Counted from the stretch's first letter, positions 1 through 7,850 are shown. The stretch is DNA of 64,000 nucleotides from Promethearchaeota archaeon (GCA_019057795.1 JAHLWS010000075.1:44498-108497); one strand, 5' to 3'. Numbers and translations: made by a program. The notes: generated from the sequence alone by a model not told the origin.

Positions 1-470
1 ATAAAGATTCTCTTAAGATCTTCGGGTTTAGAACAGAGATTTATATTTTCCATAGCTCTACTTAATCTGTAGCTGTGAATAATCATTTCTTTCTTTGTAC
101 TTTGCATTCCTGAATCAGAAAAATCCTTTTTATCGATAGATTTTGCTCTTCCAGCTCCAATGGGTTTATTCATTACTTCTTGAAACTCAGGACCATCTTT
201 AGAATAAAAATTTAACGAATATACTCTGTAGAACAATCTTAATTGTTTACGGAACATTCCCGCTAAAATTCCTCCGAAAATTTGAAGCTTTAAAGAGCTA
301 TTAGGGCCATTGTAAGTCCAAATCCTTTTAGTATCGTGATCTATAAGCAAATAAACTTTACGACTATTAAGATCGTCCATTATAACTTTTCCAACAATTT
401 CTCCTTCATCAACATCAACAGTCAAGAAATAAGGAAATTCGCGTAACTCAAGCGCCTCAAAAATTTGCAA
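1..470 (-). CDS. Partial protein of unknown function, possibly gelsolin-like N-terminus (cut by window edge)
   Basis: An open frame runs on the minus strand from a TTG at 468-470, just after an in-frame TAA at 474-476, to the left edge, giving about 156 N-terminal residues; the C-terminus lies outside the window. The segment reads through a beta-rich stretch (KVYLLIDHDTKRIWTYNG) followed by a Leu/Phe-rich amphipathic stretch (FGGILAGMFRKQLRLFYRVY). The strand-loop-Trp-x-Tyr-x-Gly pattern is loosely like a gelsolin/ADF-type repeat, a fold known in Asgard archaea, but this is a weak resemblance. No signal peptide is visible. It is divergent from the S6e gene. An internal ATG (MDDLN) is a possible alternative start, but it would remove the conserved-looking first 30 residues. 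I do not recognise the family with confidence. Confidence 0.6.
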   Translation of the reverse strand, partial: MQIFEALELREFPYFLTVDVDEGEIVGKVIMDDLNSRKVYLLIDHDTKRIWTYNGPNSSLKLQIFGGILAGMFRKQLRLFYRVYSLNFYSKDGPEFQEVMNKPIGAGRAKSIDKKDFSDSGMQSTKKEMIIHSYRLSRAMENINLCSKPEDLKRIF

Positions 471-636
471 ATTTTAAACCCAATTTTTTTCTATATTTTT
501 AATAGGTACTGATCTTTAAAATAAATTTTATTTTTAATAAATTATTCTGAAAAATTCTAAAACCTCAAAAATCAATAAAATATTTAAATTTTAGGACATT
601 CTTTTTAATAATTTCCTTTTGGTTAGTCTGATAATT

Positions 637-1041
637 ATGAGTTCAGAGAAAAGAGTATACAAGCTTAACATTTCTGGGGGAAGCGAAGGCCCAGGAAAGG
701 GATTATCTAAATTGATTGAGATCGATGAGAAGAAATTCCGTTTTGAAGGTATGAAGATCGGAGAGATAATTAAAGGGGGTCTAATTGGTTTTCCAAACTA
801 CGAGTTTCAAATCATGGGTGGCTCGGACGAAAGTGGTTTTCCTATGAGAAAAGACGTTCATGGCCCCGTAAAAAAGAGAATTTTAGTTTCAAAAAGAGCA
901 ATTGGTTATAAACCAAAGAGAAAAGGAGAAAAGCGAAGGAAGATGATCAGGGGTAACGAAATAAGTTATGATATGACGCTCCTAAATTTAATGGTTGTAA
1001 AATATGGAGAAACTGAACTCTTTAAAGTGAAAGAAGAATAA
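637..1041 (+). CDS. rps6e: Ribosomal protein S6e (eS6)
   Basis: Small-subunit ribosomal protein eS6, part of the archaeal 30S subunit. The family hallmark GGSDESGFPMR near residues 62-72 is intact, followed by the basic segment KRKGEKRRKMIRG typical of S6e. The product is about 134 residues, normal for archaea. I place the start at the ATG at 637 rather than the in-frame TTG at 619, because S6e proteins begin within a few residues of the first beta strand (YKLNISGG). It is followed after 32 nt by L24e, so the two are probably co-transcribed. A T/A-rich stretch at about 570-620 could hold the promoter. Confidence 0.96.
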   Translation: MSSEKRVYKLNISGGSEGPGKGLSKLIEIDEKKFRFEGMKIGEIIKGGLIGFPNYEFQIMGGSDESGFPMRKDVHGPVKKRILVSKRAIGYKPKRKGEKRRKMIRGNEISYDMTLLNLMVVKYGETELFKVKEE

Positions 1042-1073
1042 TAATCTAATTAACAGAGCGAGATGAAAATTCG

Positions 1074-1256
1074 ATGGTTAAAGTAAAGAAATGCTCTTTT
1101 TGCCAGGGAGATGTCTTAATAGGAAGAGGACACATGTACATTAAGAAAGATGGAACTATTCTAAATTTCTGTACACATAAATGTAGAATCGCTATGTTAG
1201 TGCAAAAAAGAAACCCCCGTAAAGTAAGATGGACGAAAGTTTATGGGAAAGAGTAA
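1074..1256 (+). CDS. rpl24e: Ribosomal protein L24e (eL24)
   Basis: Large-subunit zinc-ribbon ribosomal protein eL24. The 60-residue product has the family pattern KCSFCQGDV-x-GRGHMYIKKDG followed by FCTHKC, giving four zinc-binding cysteines, and a basic tail (RNPRKVRWTKVYGK), all at the expected positions and length. It sits directly after S6e. In many archaea L24e is instead clustered with L7Ae and S28e; here those genes are about 0.5 kb downstream, separated by the opposite-strand rpo10 gene. Confidence 0.97.
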   Translation: MVKVKKCSFCQGDVLIGRGHMYIKKDGTILNFCTHKCRIAMLVQKRNPRKVRWTKVYGKE

Positions 1257-1320
1257 AATTAAAAATATTACTTTTTTAACTCTAATTCTGAATAACTATA
1301 TTTAAGATAATATTTTTAGC

Positions 1321-1521
1321 TTATTGTAGCCTTGGGAACTTTAATAGCTCCTCTATCAAGTCTACATGCGAGACAATCATTCTTTTACAACAGAACCTCT
1401 CAATACCCAACTCTTTAAAAGCGTCTTCAGCGGTTTCTCCTTTTTCTATAAGTTCCAAATAAGGTTTATAGATATGGGCTACAAGTCGTCCACATGAAAA
1501 GCATCTGATCGGTATAATCAT
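1321..1521 (-). CDS. rpo10: DNA-directed RNA polymerase subunit Rpo10 (RpoN, Rpb10 homologue)
   Basis: Small zinc-binding subunit that helps assemble the Rpo3/Rpo11 platform of archaeal RNA polymerase. The 66-residue product begins MIIPIRCFSCG and carries the paired cysteines FCCKRM, then VSHVDLIEELL: the complete Rpb10 signature (CxxC plus CC). Length is normal. It is on the opposite strand to the flanking ribosomal protein genes, convergent with L24e and divergent from L7Ae, so it must have its own promoter in the AT-rich 1522-1716 gap. Confidence 0.97.
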   Translation of the reverse strand: MIIPIRCFSCGRLVAHIYKPYLELIEKGETAEDAFKELGIERFCCKRMIVSHVDLIEELLKFPRLQ

Positions 1522-1716
1522 AATAGATAATTAAAAGTAGTATTCTAAAAAAATTTTACCATTATTGCATTCATATTCTAAAAATAACGATCTTATCCAT
1601 GATATCTTATTTTTAGCGTAAATCCAAAATTTTATTTTAAATCCTATATTTAATATTACATTAAAAATCGATGATTTATGATAATATATTAAAAATATAT
1701 ATTGGAAAGAGAAAAA

Positions 1717-2088
1717 ATGAGTTATATAAAATTTAAAGTTCCTGACGCTTTAAAAAACGATATCAAGGATGTTTTATCCACGATCTCCGCTACTAGAGAT
1801 TCAAAAATAAGAAAGGGAATGAACGAGGTCACTAAATCAATTGAAAGAAGTTTAGCGAAGCTTGTTATTATGGCGGAAGATGTAAGTCCACCTGAAATTT
1901 TGTTTCATGTGCCATTGCTCTGCGAAGAAAAATCTATTCCCTATTGCTATGTTGCAACAAAAAAAGAATTGGGAAACGCCGCTCGAATTAACATCTCGTC
2001 ATCTGCTGTAGCAATTGAAACTATTGGAACTGGAAATGATAAAGCTTTAGAAGATATAATAAAAAAGTTAGAAGCATTAAAAAAATAA
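1717..2088 (+). CDS. rpl7ae: Ribosomal protein L7Ae (K-turn binding protein)
   Basis: L7Ae binds kink-turns in 23S rRNA and is also a core protein of archaeal box C/D and H/ACA RNPs and of RNase P. The sequence has the RNA-binding region RKGMNEVTKSIERSLAKLVIMAEDVSPPEI and the distal LCEEKSIPYCYVATKKELG, both diagnostic. The start is taken at the ATG at 1717; an upstream TTG at 1702 would add five residues not seen in the family. S28e follows after only 14 nt, the common archaeal L7Ae-S28e pair. Confidence 0.97.
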   Translation: MSYIKFKVPDALKNDIKDVLSTISATRDSKIRKGMNEVTKSIERSLAKLVIMAEDVSPPEILFHVPLLCEEKSIPYCYVATKKELGNAARINISSSAVAIETIGTGNDKALEDIIKKLEALKK

Positions 2089-2091
2089 TTC

Positions 2092-2096
2092 GGTGA
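2092..2096 (+). promoter_or_regulatory. Shine-Dalgarno site deciding the TTG start of S28e
   Basis: GGTGA at 2092-2096 is complementary to the archaeal anti-Shine-Dalgarno sequence and lies six nucleotides before TTG at 2103. There is no in-frame ATG nearby, so this site supports TTG initiation of S28e directly behind the L7Ae stop codon. Confidence 0.6.
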
Positions 2097-2102
2097 AAGT
2101 CC

Positions 2103-2348
2103 TTGGTAAAGATTGAGAAAAGAAAAGGAAAAACTGCGTATGATGCCTCTATTCCTGCCGAGGTTCTTCAAATTGTTGGTAGAACTGGTTTAACCGGCGA
2201 GATCAATCAAATTAAAGTTAGAATTCTCGAAGGGCCCGATAAAAATCGAATTCTCACGAGAAATGTTAAGGGGCCTGTACAAGTTGCCGATATTGTTGTT
2301 TTAAGGGAAGTTGAAAGAGAAGCACGAAAAATTCGTAAGCGAAGATAA
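2103..2348 (+). CDS. rps28e: Ribosomal protein S28e (eS28)
   Basis: Small-subunit ribosomal protein eS28. The product contains PAEVLQIVGRTGLTGEINQ, then VRILEGPDKNRILTRNVKGPV and LREVEREARKIRKRR, the full family signature. At 81 residues it is slightly longer than many archaeal S28e proteins because of a lysine-rich N-terminus (VKIEKRKGKTAYD). The start is a TTG backed by a GGTGA six bases upstream. It forms a tight operon with L7Ae; the usual following genes (L24e, nucleoside diphosphate kinase) are absent here. Confidence 0.96.
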   Translation: MVKIEKRKGKTAYDASIPAEVLQIVGRTGLTGEINQIKVRILEGPDKNRILTRNVKGPVQVADIVVLREVEREARKIRKRR

Positions 2349-2368
2349 TAATATTTATTTTGATTCTA

Positions 2369-2539
2369 CTAGTCAAAATATTTAAATCCTAATAATTTCA
2401 GATTATCGTATTCGGTGTGCAAAAATTCTCGTATTGCAGTTCTTATTGCTTCTGATCTACTAGCTGTAATTTTCATTTTTATTAATTTTTGAATATTTTC
2501 ATCGTAAATCTCAGGTATGTTGATAGTTATGTTTTGCAT
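2369..2539 (-). CDS. Ribbon-helix-helix (CopG/MetJ-type) DNA-binding protein
   Basis: A short protein with a ribbon-helix-helix fold: a beta strand MQNITINIPEIYDENI followed by the helix-turn-helix ASRSEAIRTAIREFL. Such proteins bind DNA as dimers through the beta ribbon. I prefer the ATG at 2539; an in-frame TTG at 2572 would add a lysine-rich leader (PNNKKEKKPK). No toxin gene adjoins it, so it is more likely a stand-alone regulator than an antitoxin. It lies between the ribosomal and KEOPS clusters, convergent with S28e. Its target is unknown. Confidence 0.8.
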   Translation of the reverse strand: MQNITINIPEIYDENIQKLIKMKITASRSEAIRTAIREFLHTEYDNLKLLGFKYFD

Positions 2540-2838
2540 TTTTGGTTTCTTTTCTTTTTTATTGTTTGGCAATTTAACTTAACCCAATCTTATTAATTTT
2601 TAAATTCAAGTTCAAAAGGAGGTATTATTTTGAATTACAAATGCTATAGTATTCTTAGCCCTTAATAAATTCCAACTTTTTAATAATAAATTATAAGTTA
2701 AACTTGTATATAAAATTATCTCTCCGATTATGAAGGTATTTAAAGAACTCTATATCAGATGTAAATAATTTTGATGTGTTTATCTTTATACTGAACAATT
2801 AATGTTAACAATTTAAGGTAGTGTGAAAAAATTTTATA

Positions 2839-3513
2839 TTATTTTCTATCTTCCTTTTTAATGTAGCGACCTCTTGTTTCTATTGTAGTCATGTTTCTTA
2901 TGATTTCTTTGCTTTCATTTACTTTTGCTTCTCCATATTCTGTGCGATAACCGTCTAAAAAGGCATCAAAACAAATTTTATAATCAATACCATGAGAAGA
3001 GAGTAAAACTCTTTTAAAAAGATGGAGATCAACGCTTTTATCTTCAATAGAATCGGAGTAATTGTGGAGTCCAAAATCTATAATGAAAATTTCTTGAATT
3101 GGAGTAATAATGATATTGCTTGTGGTAATATCACCATGAATATGGCCATTTTTGTGTAAAATAGCTATATATTTACCGATCTCATTAAAAATTTGCTGTT
3201 TTTTATCGTCTTCTATTGATTTCATAAAATCTTTTAATTTTTCTCCTTTAATATACTTCATTACGATTGTAGAGTTCTCAGTGTCAATTTCGTAAACTTG
3301 AGGAACATTTACACCATAGTTTTTAACTTTTATCAGGGCTCTAGCCTCGTTAAGGGTTCGACTAACGCGTATTTTTTTATCGAGCTGCTCTATACGATAA
3401 CTTTTAGGGCTACGGAGTTTAAATATAACTTCTTTACCAAACCAATGACCGTAGAAAAGACTTGCTTCAGCACCCTTGTGACTAAGTTTTTCTATAACAA
3501 TCTCATTAATCAA
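2839..3513 (-). CDS. bud32: KEOPS complex kinase/ATPase Bud32
   Basis: Small RIO-like atypical protein kinase acting as ATPase in KEOPS, which makes threonylcarbamoyl-adenosine (t6A37) in ANN-decoding tRNAs. Visible are the Lys-containing strand (EVIFKLRSPKSYR), the catalytic loop HGDITTSNIII (about residues 125-135) and the metal-binding DFG in FIIDFGLHNYS. Length (about 224 residues) matches stand-alone archaeal Bud32. The start is TTG at 3513, preceded nine nucleotides earlier by AGGTGG, which overlaps the stop codon region of kae1. The two genes are therefore translationally coupled; in some archaea they are fused. Confidence 0.95.
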   Translation of the reverse strand: MINEIVIEKLSHKGAEASLFYGHWFGKEVIFKLRSPKSYRIEQLDKKIRVSRTLNEARALIKVKNYGVNVPQVYEIDTENSTIVMKYIKGEKLKDFMKSIEDDKKQQIFNEIGKYIAILHKNGHIHGDITTSNIIITPIQEIFIIDFGLHNYSDSIEDKSVDLHLFKRVLLSSHGIDYKICFDAFLDGYRTEYGEAKVNESKEIIRNMTTIETRGRYIKKEDRK

Positions 3514-3526
3514 TCTCTTAAACCAC

Positions 3527-4534
3527 CTAATCTCTCCAAGGAATTATGATTTGATCCATGCGCTCTTTAGGGTTTATTTGCGTTTCTAAAACTGTATGAC
3601 CCCCTTCAGCTTCATACCTTAGAAGGCCAGTCCATCCAATCATTGCGCCATTATCTCCCGCGTATTTTAAAGGAACAACTTCAAACCTCGCGCCATGTTC
3701 TGCACTTATATATTTAATCATTTCTTGCAACCTTTTATTAGCAGCAACACCACCAGTTAATAAAACTTCTTTTTTTTCCGTGTGAGCTAAAGCCCTTTCG
3801 GTAACTTCAGTTAACATAGCAAAAGCAGTTTCTTGCAACGAATAAGCAACATCGTTTAAATTATATTTCTTATTATAATCTTTGGACTCTAATAACCTCT
3901 TAGCGGCTGTATAGAGTCCTGAAAAAGATAAATCCATACCTTTCACAACGTAAGGCAAAGACAAATATTTATTTGATTTTAACGCTAATTTTTCGATTTT
4001 TGGGCCTCCAGGATGGGGTAATCCAACATCTCGAGCAAATGAATCTATTAAATTACCAATAGGAATATCGAGAGTCTCTCCAAAAATTTGATAACTTCCA
4101 GACTCATATGCACTAACAATCGTATTCCCACCTGATACATATAAAGTTAGAGGATCCTCAATTTTACACATTAGTCGTCCAATCTCTATGTGAGCAATGC
4201 AGTGATTAACCGCTACAATTGGAATATCTAACAGTTGAGTCAACATTCTAGCAGCTTGGGCACCAATTTTTAATATAGGTCCTAAACCAGGGCTCTTACT
4301 AAATGCGATTAAATCAATATCATGTATTGAAATACTTGCCTCTAATAACGCCTGGTTTATAATATTCATAAAATTATTAAGATGTTGCTCTTTTACTAAT
4401 GCTGGATGAAGACCACCTTTTTCAGGAATATACATATCATTAACAAGACTAAATACAGTTCCATCAAAACCTATGATACCCACGCTCCAAGTGTGAGCCG
4501 TAGATTCAATACCTAAAATTTTTTTTAATTTCAT
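3527..4534 (-). CDS. kae1: tRNA N6-adenosine threonylcarbamoyltransferase Kae1
   Basis: Catalytic subunit of KEOPS that transfers the threonylcarbamoyl group to A37 of tRNA. The ASKHA-fold ATPase shows the N-terminal GIESTAHTWSVGI, the metal-binding motif HCIAH (two histidines four apart), VSGGNT, and the C-terminal nucleotide-binding VLLTGGVAANKRL. Length of about 336 residues is normal. ATG at 4534 is preferred over GTG at 4543, because AGGTGA (plus-strand 4540-4545) lies five bases before the ATG. It lies upstream of bud32 and downstream of S27ae and S24e, a conserved archaeal neighbourhood. Confidence 0.97.
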   Translation of the reverse strand: MKLKKILGIESTAHTWSVGIIGFDGTVFSLVNDMYIPEKGGLHPALVKEQHLNNFMNIINQALLEASISIHDIDLIAFSKSPGLGPILKIGAQAARMLTQLLDIPIVAVNHCIAHIEIGRLMCKIEDPLTLYVSGGNTIVSAYESGSYQIFGETLDIPIGNLIDSFARDVGLPHPGGPKIEKLALKSNKYLSLPYVVKGMDLSFSGLYTAAKRLLESKDYNKKYNLNDVAYSLQETAFAMLTEVTERALAHTEKKEVLLTGGVAANKRLQEMIKYISAEHGARFEVVPLKYAGDNGAMIGWTGLLRYEAEGGHTVLETQINPKERMDQIIIPWRD

Positions 4535-4626
4535 CAAAATCACCTAATAATATAAATATAGCAATGTTAATATGGTGTATTAAAAGGAGGTACTGAATAA
4601 GATAGTTTGGAGTTTATTATTAGAGT

Positions 4627-4854
4627 TTAAGTTGACTTAGTGCGTTTTCGAGGGGTTCGGGTTCTACTATGTCTTGCAACTGTAGCAGCTCCCTTCTTAC
4701 CTTTTCTTTTGAATATAGTGTATCCACACTTTCCGCACGACCATCTATCGTAGTGGTTCGCGAGAAATACCGAGGGGGCACACTTAGGACAGACTCTATG
4801 TGTCCTAACTAATTTACCATCTTCAATTTTATAAAATTTGGATGCGTTTGACAT
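4627..4854 (-). CDS. rps27ae: Ribosomal protein S27ae (eS31)
   Basis: Zinc-ribbon ribosomal protein of the small subunit. The core is CPKC-x-PSVFLANHYDRWSCGKCGYTIFKRK, with four cysteines in the expected spacing. At 75 residues it is longer than typical archaeal S27ae (about 50-65) because of a basic C-terminal tail (GAATVARHSRTRTPRKRTKST). There is no ubiquitin fused at the N-terminus, unlike the eukaryotic orthologue. It follows S24e on the same strand by 37 nt. Confidence 0.95.
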   Translation of the reverse strand: MSNASKFYKIEDGKLVRTHRVCPKCAPSVFLANHYDRWSCGKCGYTIFKRKGKKGAATVARHSRTRTPRKRTKST

Positions 4855-4891
4855 AAATTCTTCAATTTATTTTTTAATTAATTTAATAGTT

Positions 4892-5248
4892 TTATTCGTA
4901 TTCAAATAAGTGTTTGTAAGGTTCTTTTCTTTTCTTTAATTTATAAATTTCTTCTCGCGTGTCTTTGGGCAAATTTCGCACTTGAATATGAAAAGGCTCA
5001 TAGAATTGAAGTTCTTTAGAGTTCTTGTAAATATTTGCTACTCCTACATCGTATGAGCTACCGAAATGAGTTTTTATTTTACGAATTATTGTATATTTTT
5101 CGTTTGCGTTTTTCAACGCTGCAATTTTCTTCTTCACATCTAACCTATTAGGTGTACTGGCATTAAAATGATCGATTCTGAATTTTAATTCCGTTCGATC
5201 GATTAACGGGTTTACTTTTTCTTCCAAAATTTCAATATTAAACGACAT
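4892..5248 (-). CDS. rps24e: Ribosomal protein S24e (eS24)
   Basis: Small-subunit ribosomal protein eS24. Diagnostic segments are NPLIDRTELKFRIDHFNASTPNR near the N-terminus and KIKTHFGSSYDVGVANIYKN, corresponding to the family's K-x-x-FG-x-x-x-x-G-x-A-x-IY. Length of 118 residues is normal. It heads the S24e-S27ae-kae1-bud32 operon on the minus strand; the plus-strand membrane protein gene begins about 120 nt away, so the 5249-5365 gap probably carries divergent promoters. Confidence 0.96.
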   Translation of the reverse strand: MSFNIEILEEKVNPLIDRTELKFRIDHFNASTPNRLDVKKKIAALKNANEKYTIIRKIKTHFGSSYDVGVANIYKNSKELQFYEPFHIQVRNLPKDTREEIYKLKKRKEPYKHLFEYE

Positions 5249-5365
5249 TTTGAACCTTTTTAATACTTTTTTTCTCAGATAATCAGTTAATTTAAAGATA
5301 ATTCTGAGTTATAAAAAATTAAAGAAACAATAAAAAATAAAATTTTGGTTTTTTGTAAGAAAAAT

Positions 5366-5581
5366 ATGATAAAATCTAAAAATTACTTGTTGAAAACAAG
5401 AATTATGATAATCTTTGAAGTGGCATTATTTATCATTTTGATGGTATTGTATTTGCTTCTAAAAAATGTAGTCGCCGGAATATACGTTAGCATCTTTGTT
5501 GGTTGCCTATTTTTGTGGGTATTATTGTTTATTTTAACTTTTAATCTCTATAATAAAGTAAAAAATATAAAAATGGAGTGA
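5366..5581 (+). CDS. Small two-helix membrane protein, unknown
   Basis: About 71 residues: a short basic N-terminus (MIKSKNYLLKTR), two hydrophobic segments of about 20-25 residues (MIIFEVALFIILMVLYLLL and AGIYVSIFVGCLFLWVLL) and a basic C-terminal end. It is probably an integral membrane hairpin with both ends on one side. ATG at 5366 is used; an upstream in-frame TTG at 5345 exists. The stop overlaps the GGAGTGAT element that precedes the dephospho-CoA kinase gene, so the two are likely one transcript. I do not recognise a family. Confidence 0.65.
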   Translation: MIKSKNYLLKTRIMIIFEVALFIILMVLYLLLKNVVAGIYVSIFVGCLFLWVLLFILTFNLYNKVKNIKME

Positions 5582-5587
5582 TTTAAG

Positions 5588-6169
5588 ATGGATAAAAATT
5601 TAAAAATCCCTCCAACCGAAAGGCATAAGTTTTCTCAGCCTTTAGGTAAATTAATTGCAGGAACGCGAAAAGAAACAATCTCTGAAGTAGAAGAACATAT
5701 AAGAAATTATAAAAAAGCTAATTTTGAAGTAAAATTATATTTAGTTGGAGATATCGTAACAAAGGATTTTCTCGCGAATGAATTTCTAAAATCTTTTGTT
5801 AAAGTTTGCATCATTGACGAAAAAACTCAAAGAAATCAAATTAAAATAAAGATTGAGGATTTCTTTGAAGAAATCATTGAATTTGAAAACCCTGAAGGAG
5901 GTATTAAAAAAGAAAGTTTTATTCTTTTAGATGAGATTATAACATCTAATAAAAGAACATTATTTAAAGTTATTAAAGGCGAAGAAGATTTATTAGTCTT
6001 GCCGTTGGTTCTGAGCATCCCTCTTAACGAAACGATTAAAAGTTTAGTGTTTTACGGCCAACCACCCATAACGGATTCAAAGCGCCAGATTCCCGAAGGT
6101 ATCGTTATGGTAGATGTTAAAAAAAGGATAAAAAAAATTGTAAAGAAATTCGTATCGTTAATGAATTAA
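5588..6169 (+). CDS. GTP-dependent dephospho-CoA kinase (DUF359 family)
   Basis: Archaeal enzyme for the last step of coenzyme A synthesis, phosphorylating dephospho-CoA with GTP. Family features visible: the N-terminal PLGKLI, YLVGDIVTKDFL, VKVCIIDEKTQRN, the ENPEGGIKKES segment, then KGEEDLLVLPLVL and FYGQPPITD. Length of 193 residues is normal. An SD-like GGAGTGAT lies just upstream of the ATG. In many archaea this gene lies between spt4 and rps24e on the same strand; here it has the same position but is inverted and paired with a small membrane protein. Confidence 0.9.
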   Translation: MDKNLKIPPTERHKFSQPLGKLIAGTRKETISEVEEHIRNYKKANFEVKLYLVGDIVTKDFLANEFLKSFVKVCIIDEKTQRNQIKIKIEDFFEEIIEFENPEGGIKKESFILLDEIITSNKRTLFKVIKGEEDLLVLPLVLSIPLNETIKSLVFYGQPPITDSKRQIPEGIVMVDVKKRIKKIVKKFVSLMN

Positions 6170-6214
6170 TAAAAAAGATATAATACGACTTTATCATTGA
6201 GGATAAGTACTTTA

Positions 6215-6403
6215 TTACCGTACTCTTAATGCATACTTCCCAGGAAAATGGATCTTTAAATATTCTGCGAATCTAGATCCCGAAGGATTAATAATTATGA
6301 CTTCCCCGGTATAATCTTCGCTGAGACTATGGGTTTTGCATTTAGGGCAAATTTGCTCTTTTTTAGTAATTAAGTGGCAATTCTTACAAGCTTTTTCTTT
6401 CAA
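6215..6403 (-). CDS. spt4: Transcription elongation factor Spt4 (RpoE2)
   Basis: Zinc-binding partner of Spt5 in processive transcription. The 62-residue protein has CKNCHLI then CPKC, followed by SEDYTGEVIIINPSGSRFAEYLKI, the Spt4 signature (the G-x-V-x-I-x-x-P-x-x-S core). Start is TTG at 6403, giving the expected MKEKACKNCH N-terminus. It lies 31 nt downstream of rpo7 on the same strand, the widespread archaeal rpo7-spt4 pair. Confidence 0.95.
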   Translation of the reverse strand: MKEKACKNCHLITKKEQICPKCKTHSLSEDYTGEVIIINPSGSRFAEYLKIHFPGKYALRVR

Positions 6404-6434
6404 ATATATTTTCGCCTACTTTTTAATAATGAAA

Positions 6435-7028
6435 TTATTCTTCGCTGACTTCCTCTTCCAGTTGTTTCTTATTCTTTGCTTCTTTTTCAGCGTACTCTTC
6501 CGCGATATCCGCTTCAATCCATTCTTGTTTCCCTAAAAACTTTTGGCGCATCGTCAAACCTAGTTTGCCGCTCCGCCCAGTACCTAAAGAGACGGCAATT
6601 ATTTTTGCCCTCACATCGTTGTTAACTTCAAGAATTTTTCCCGTTTCTTTACCAATAAATCGATTACCGACCTGTTCAAATGAGATATAATCATCGCATA
6701 TCTGGGAGACGTGAACTAAGCCATCTAACGGTCCTAAACGTATGAATGAGCCAAAATCTACTAACTCAACAACCTCTCCCTCAACAACCTCTCCGAGTTT
6801 AGGTTTAAAAGTTAAAATGGAGAATTCTACTTTATGAAAGGTGCTAGCGTTTCCAGGAATAATGATACCAAGTCCTACATCAAGTACATCAACAATAGCA
6901 ATAATAAAACCGTAATCTCTCGTGATAATTCCTTCATATTCGTCACTAAGGATAATTCTTGCGCTTTCTTCTTTTTTTTTGCCAAAGAGAAAAGGAGGTA
7001 TCTCAACTTTAGTAGCTAGTTGCACCAA
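6435..7028 (-). CDS. rpo7: DNA-directed RNA polymerase subunit Rpo7 (RpoE1, Rpb7 homologue)
   Basis: Stalk subunit of archaeal RNA polymerase, with an N-terminal tip domain (EYEGIITRDYGFIIAIVDVLDVGLGIIIPG) and a C-terminal S1/OB RNA-binding domain (GEVVEGEVVELVDFGSFIRLGPLDGLVHVSQI). The last 30 residues form an acidic-basic tail beyond the usual end. The start is TTG at 7028 or GTG at 7025; no ATG fits. Followed by spt4. The AT-rich 7029-7202 gap upstream probably carries its promoter. Confidence 0.95.
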   Translation of the reverse strand: MVQLATKVEIPPFLFGKKKEESARIILSDEYEGIITRDYGFIIAIVDVLDVGLGIIIPGNASTFHKVEFSILTFKPKLGEVVEGEVVELVDFGSFIRLGPLDGLVHVSQICDDYISFEQVGNRFIGKETGKILEVNNDVRAKIIAVSLGTGRSGKLGLTMRQKFLGKQEWIEADIAEEYAEKEAKNKKQLEEEVSEE

Positions 7029-7202
7029 TTTAAAGATTTCAGTACACCAGTTATTTTTGTTAATATTATTGTTAATAATAGTTAATATTGTTAAGACAAA
7101 TTAAGCATAAAATTAATAATTTGTGATTTTTTCGTAATAACATATTAAGCTTAGGTGATTTTATATTTTGAAAAACTGTAAAATTAAGAAAATATCCTAA
7201 TT

Positions 7203-7574
7203 TTATATTAATTGCGCTATTTTTTCGCAAGTTCTTCTACAATCTAATAAAATTAACCCGAGCCGAACCTCTTTAGTTGTAGAAACTGTTAATACCGCAT
7301 TGGGACCAGCTTGCATTACTAAAAGATACCCGTTGGAACCTTTTATATACAACTGGTCGAAATCACCCTTTCCCATTTCGATAATCGCTCTTTCGGATAA
7401 TGATAGAAGGGCGGCTGTCATTGCGGCAATTCTCGTCTCGTCTATGCCTTGTGGAAGTGCAGAAGCGATCGGAAGGCCTTCAGCTGAGACTATGGCAGCA
7501 GATTTTACTTCTGGAATTGCTCCAAGAAGTCTTTTGAGTATATCATCAAGACTATCGGGGGTATTGGGGTCCAT
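7203..7574 (-). CDS. Roadblock/LC7 domain protein
   Basis: A compact roadblock/LC7 (MglB-like) protein of about 123 residues: LDDILKRLLGAIPEVKSAAIVSAEGLPIASALP, a central helix (RIAAMTAALLSLSERAIIEMGKG), then GYLLVMQAGPNAVLTVSTT and a C-terminal helix. In other organisms these domains dimerise and act as regulators or scaffolds of small GTPases; Asgard archaea encode many. ATG at 7574 is chosen; GTG at 7595 is an alternative. A tandem 18-bp palindromic repeat lies upstream (7630-7663). Confidence 0.9.
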   Translation of the reverse strand: MDPNTPDSLDDILKRLLGAIPEVKSAAIVSAEGLPIASALPQGIDETRIAAMTAALLSLSERAIIEMGKGDFDQLYIKGSNGYLLVMQAGPNAVLTVSTTKEVRLGLILLDCRRTCEKIAQLI

Positions 7575-7629
7575 TACTGACACTTTCTCCTTCACTAAAT
7601 TTTTATTAGATAAATGTTATTTATTAGAA

Positions 7630-7663
7630 TATTTATTTTAAATAGTCTATTTATTTTAAATAG
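7630..7663. repeat. Tandem pair of 16-bp palindrome-like elements upstream of the roadblock gene
   Basis: TATTTATTTTAAATAG occurs at 7630-7645 and again, identical, at 7648-7663 (18-bp period). Each copy contains the inverted arms CTATTT/AAATAG or TATTT/AAATA. They lie 56-90 bp upstream of the roadblock start codon on the minus strand. They could be paired regulator-binding sites, or duplicated TATA-like elements. Low-complexity AT sequence makes chance partly possible. Confidence 0.45.
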
Positions 7664-7843
7664 ATTGGTACTTTTTATTTTTATTTTTTATTCTGTTATA
7701 TAAAAATCTACTCTATTATAGGTTTATTAAAGTTTATAATATGTAGATAAAGATATGTGCCTTGCTATAACTATTATCCAAAATTACCCTTATAATTTTA
7801 TCGTTTCTAAAAAACAATTCTTATTTAGTGTTTTTTTATAAGC

Positions 7844-7850
7844 TTTATAT
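7844..7850 (+). promoter_or_regulatory. TATA box of the candidate ncRNA
   Basis: TTTATAT within AAGCTTTATATGTT, preceded by a T-run. It lies about 24-27 bp before the first base of the AGAGGTT stem at 7871, the spacing normally seen between an archaeal TATA box and transcription start. Confidence 0.45.

Noticed and set aside
2612..2672. AAAAGGAGGT followed by TTG and an 11-codon frame, leader-peptide-like
   Set aside because: A good ribosome-binding sequence, but no downstream gene on that strand that it could regulate. Probably chance.
2839..4534. Frameshifted Kae1-Bud32 fusion
   Set aside because: Both genes have complete domains, separate stop and start codons and an SD site for bud32; separate genes are common in archaea.
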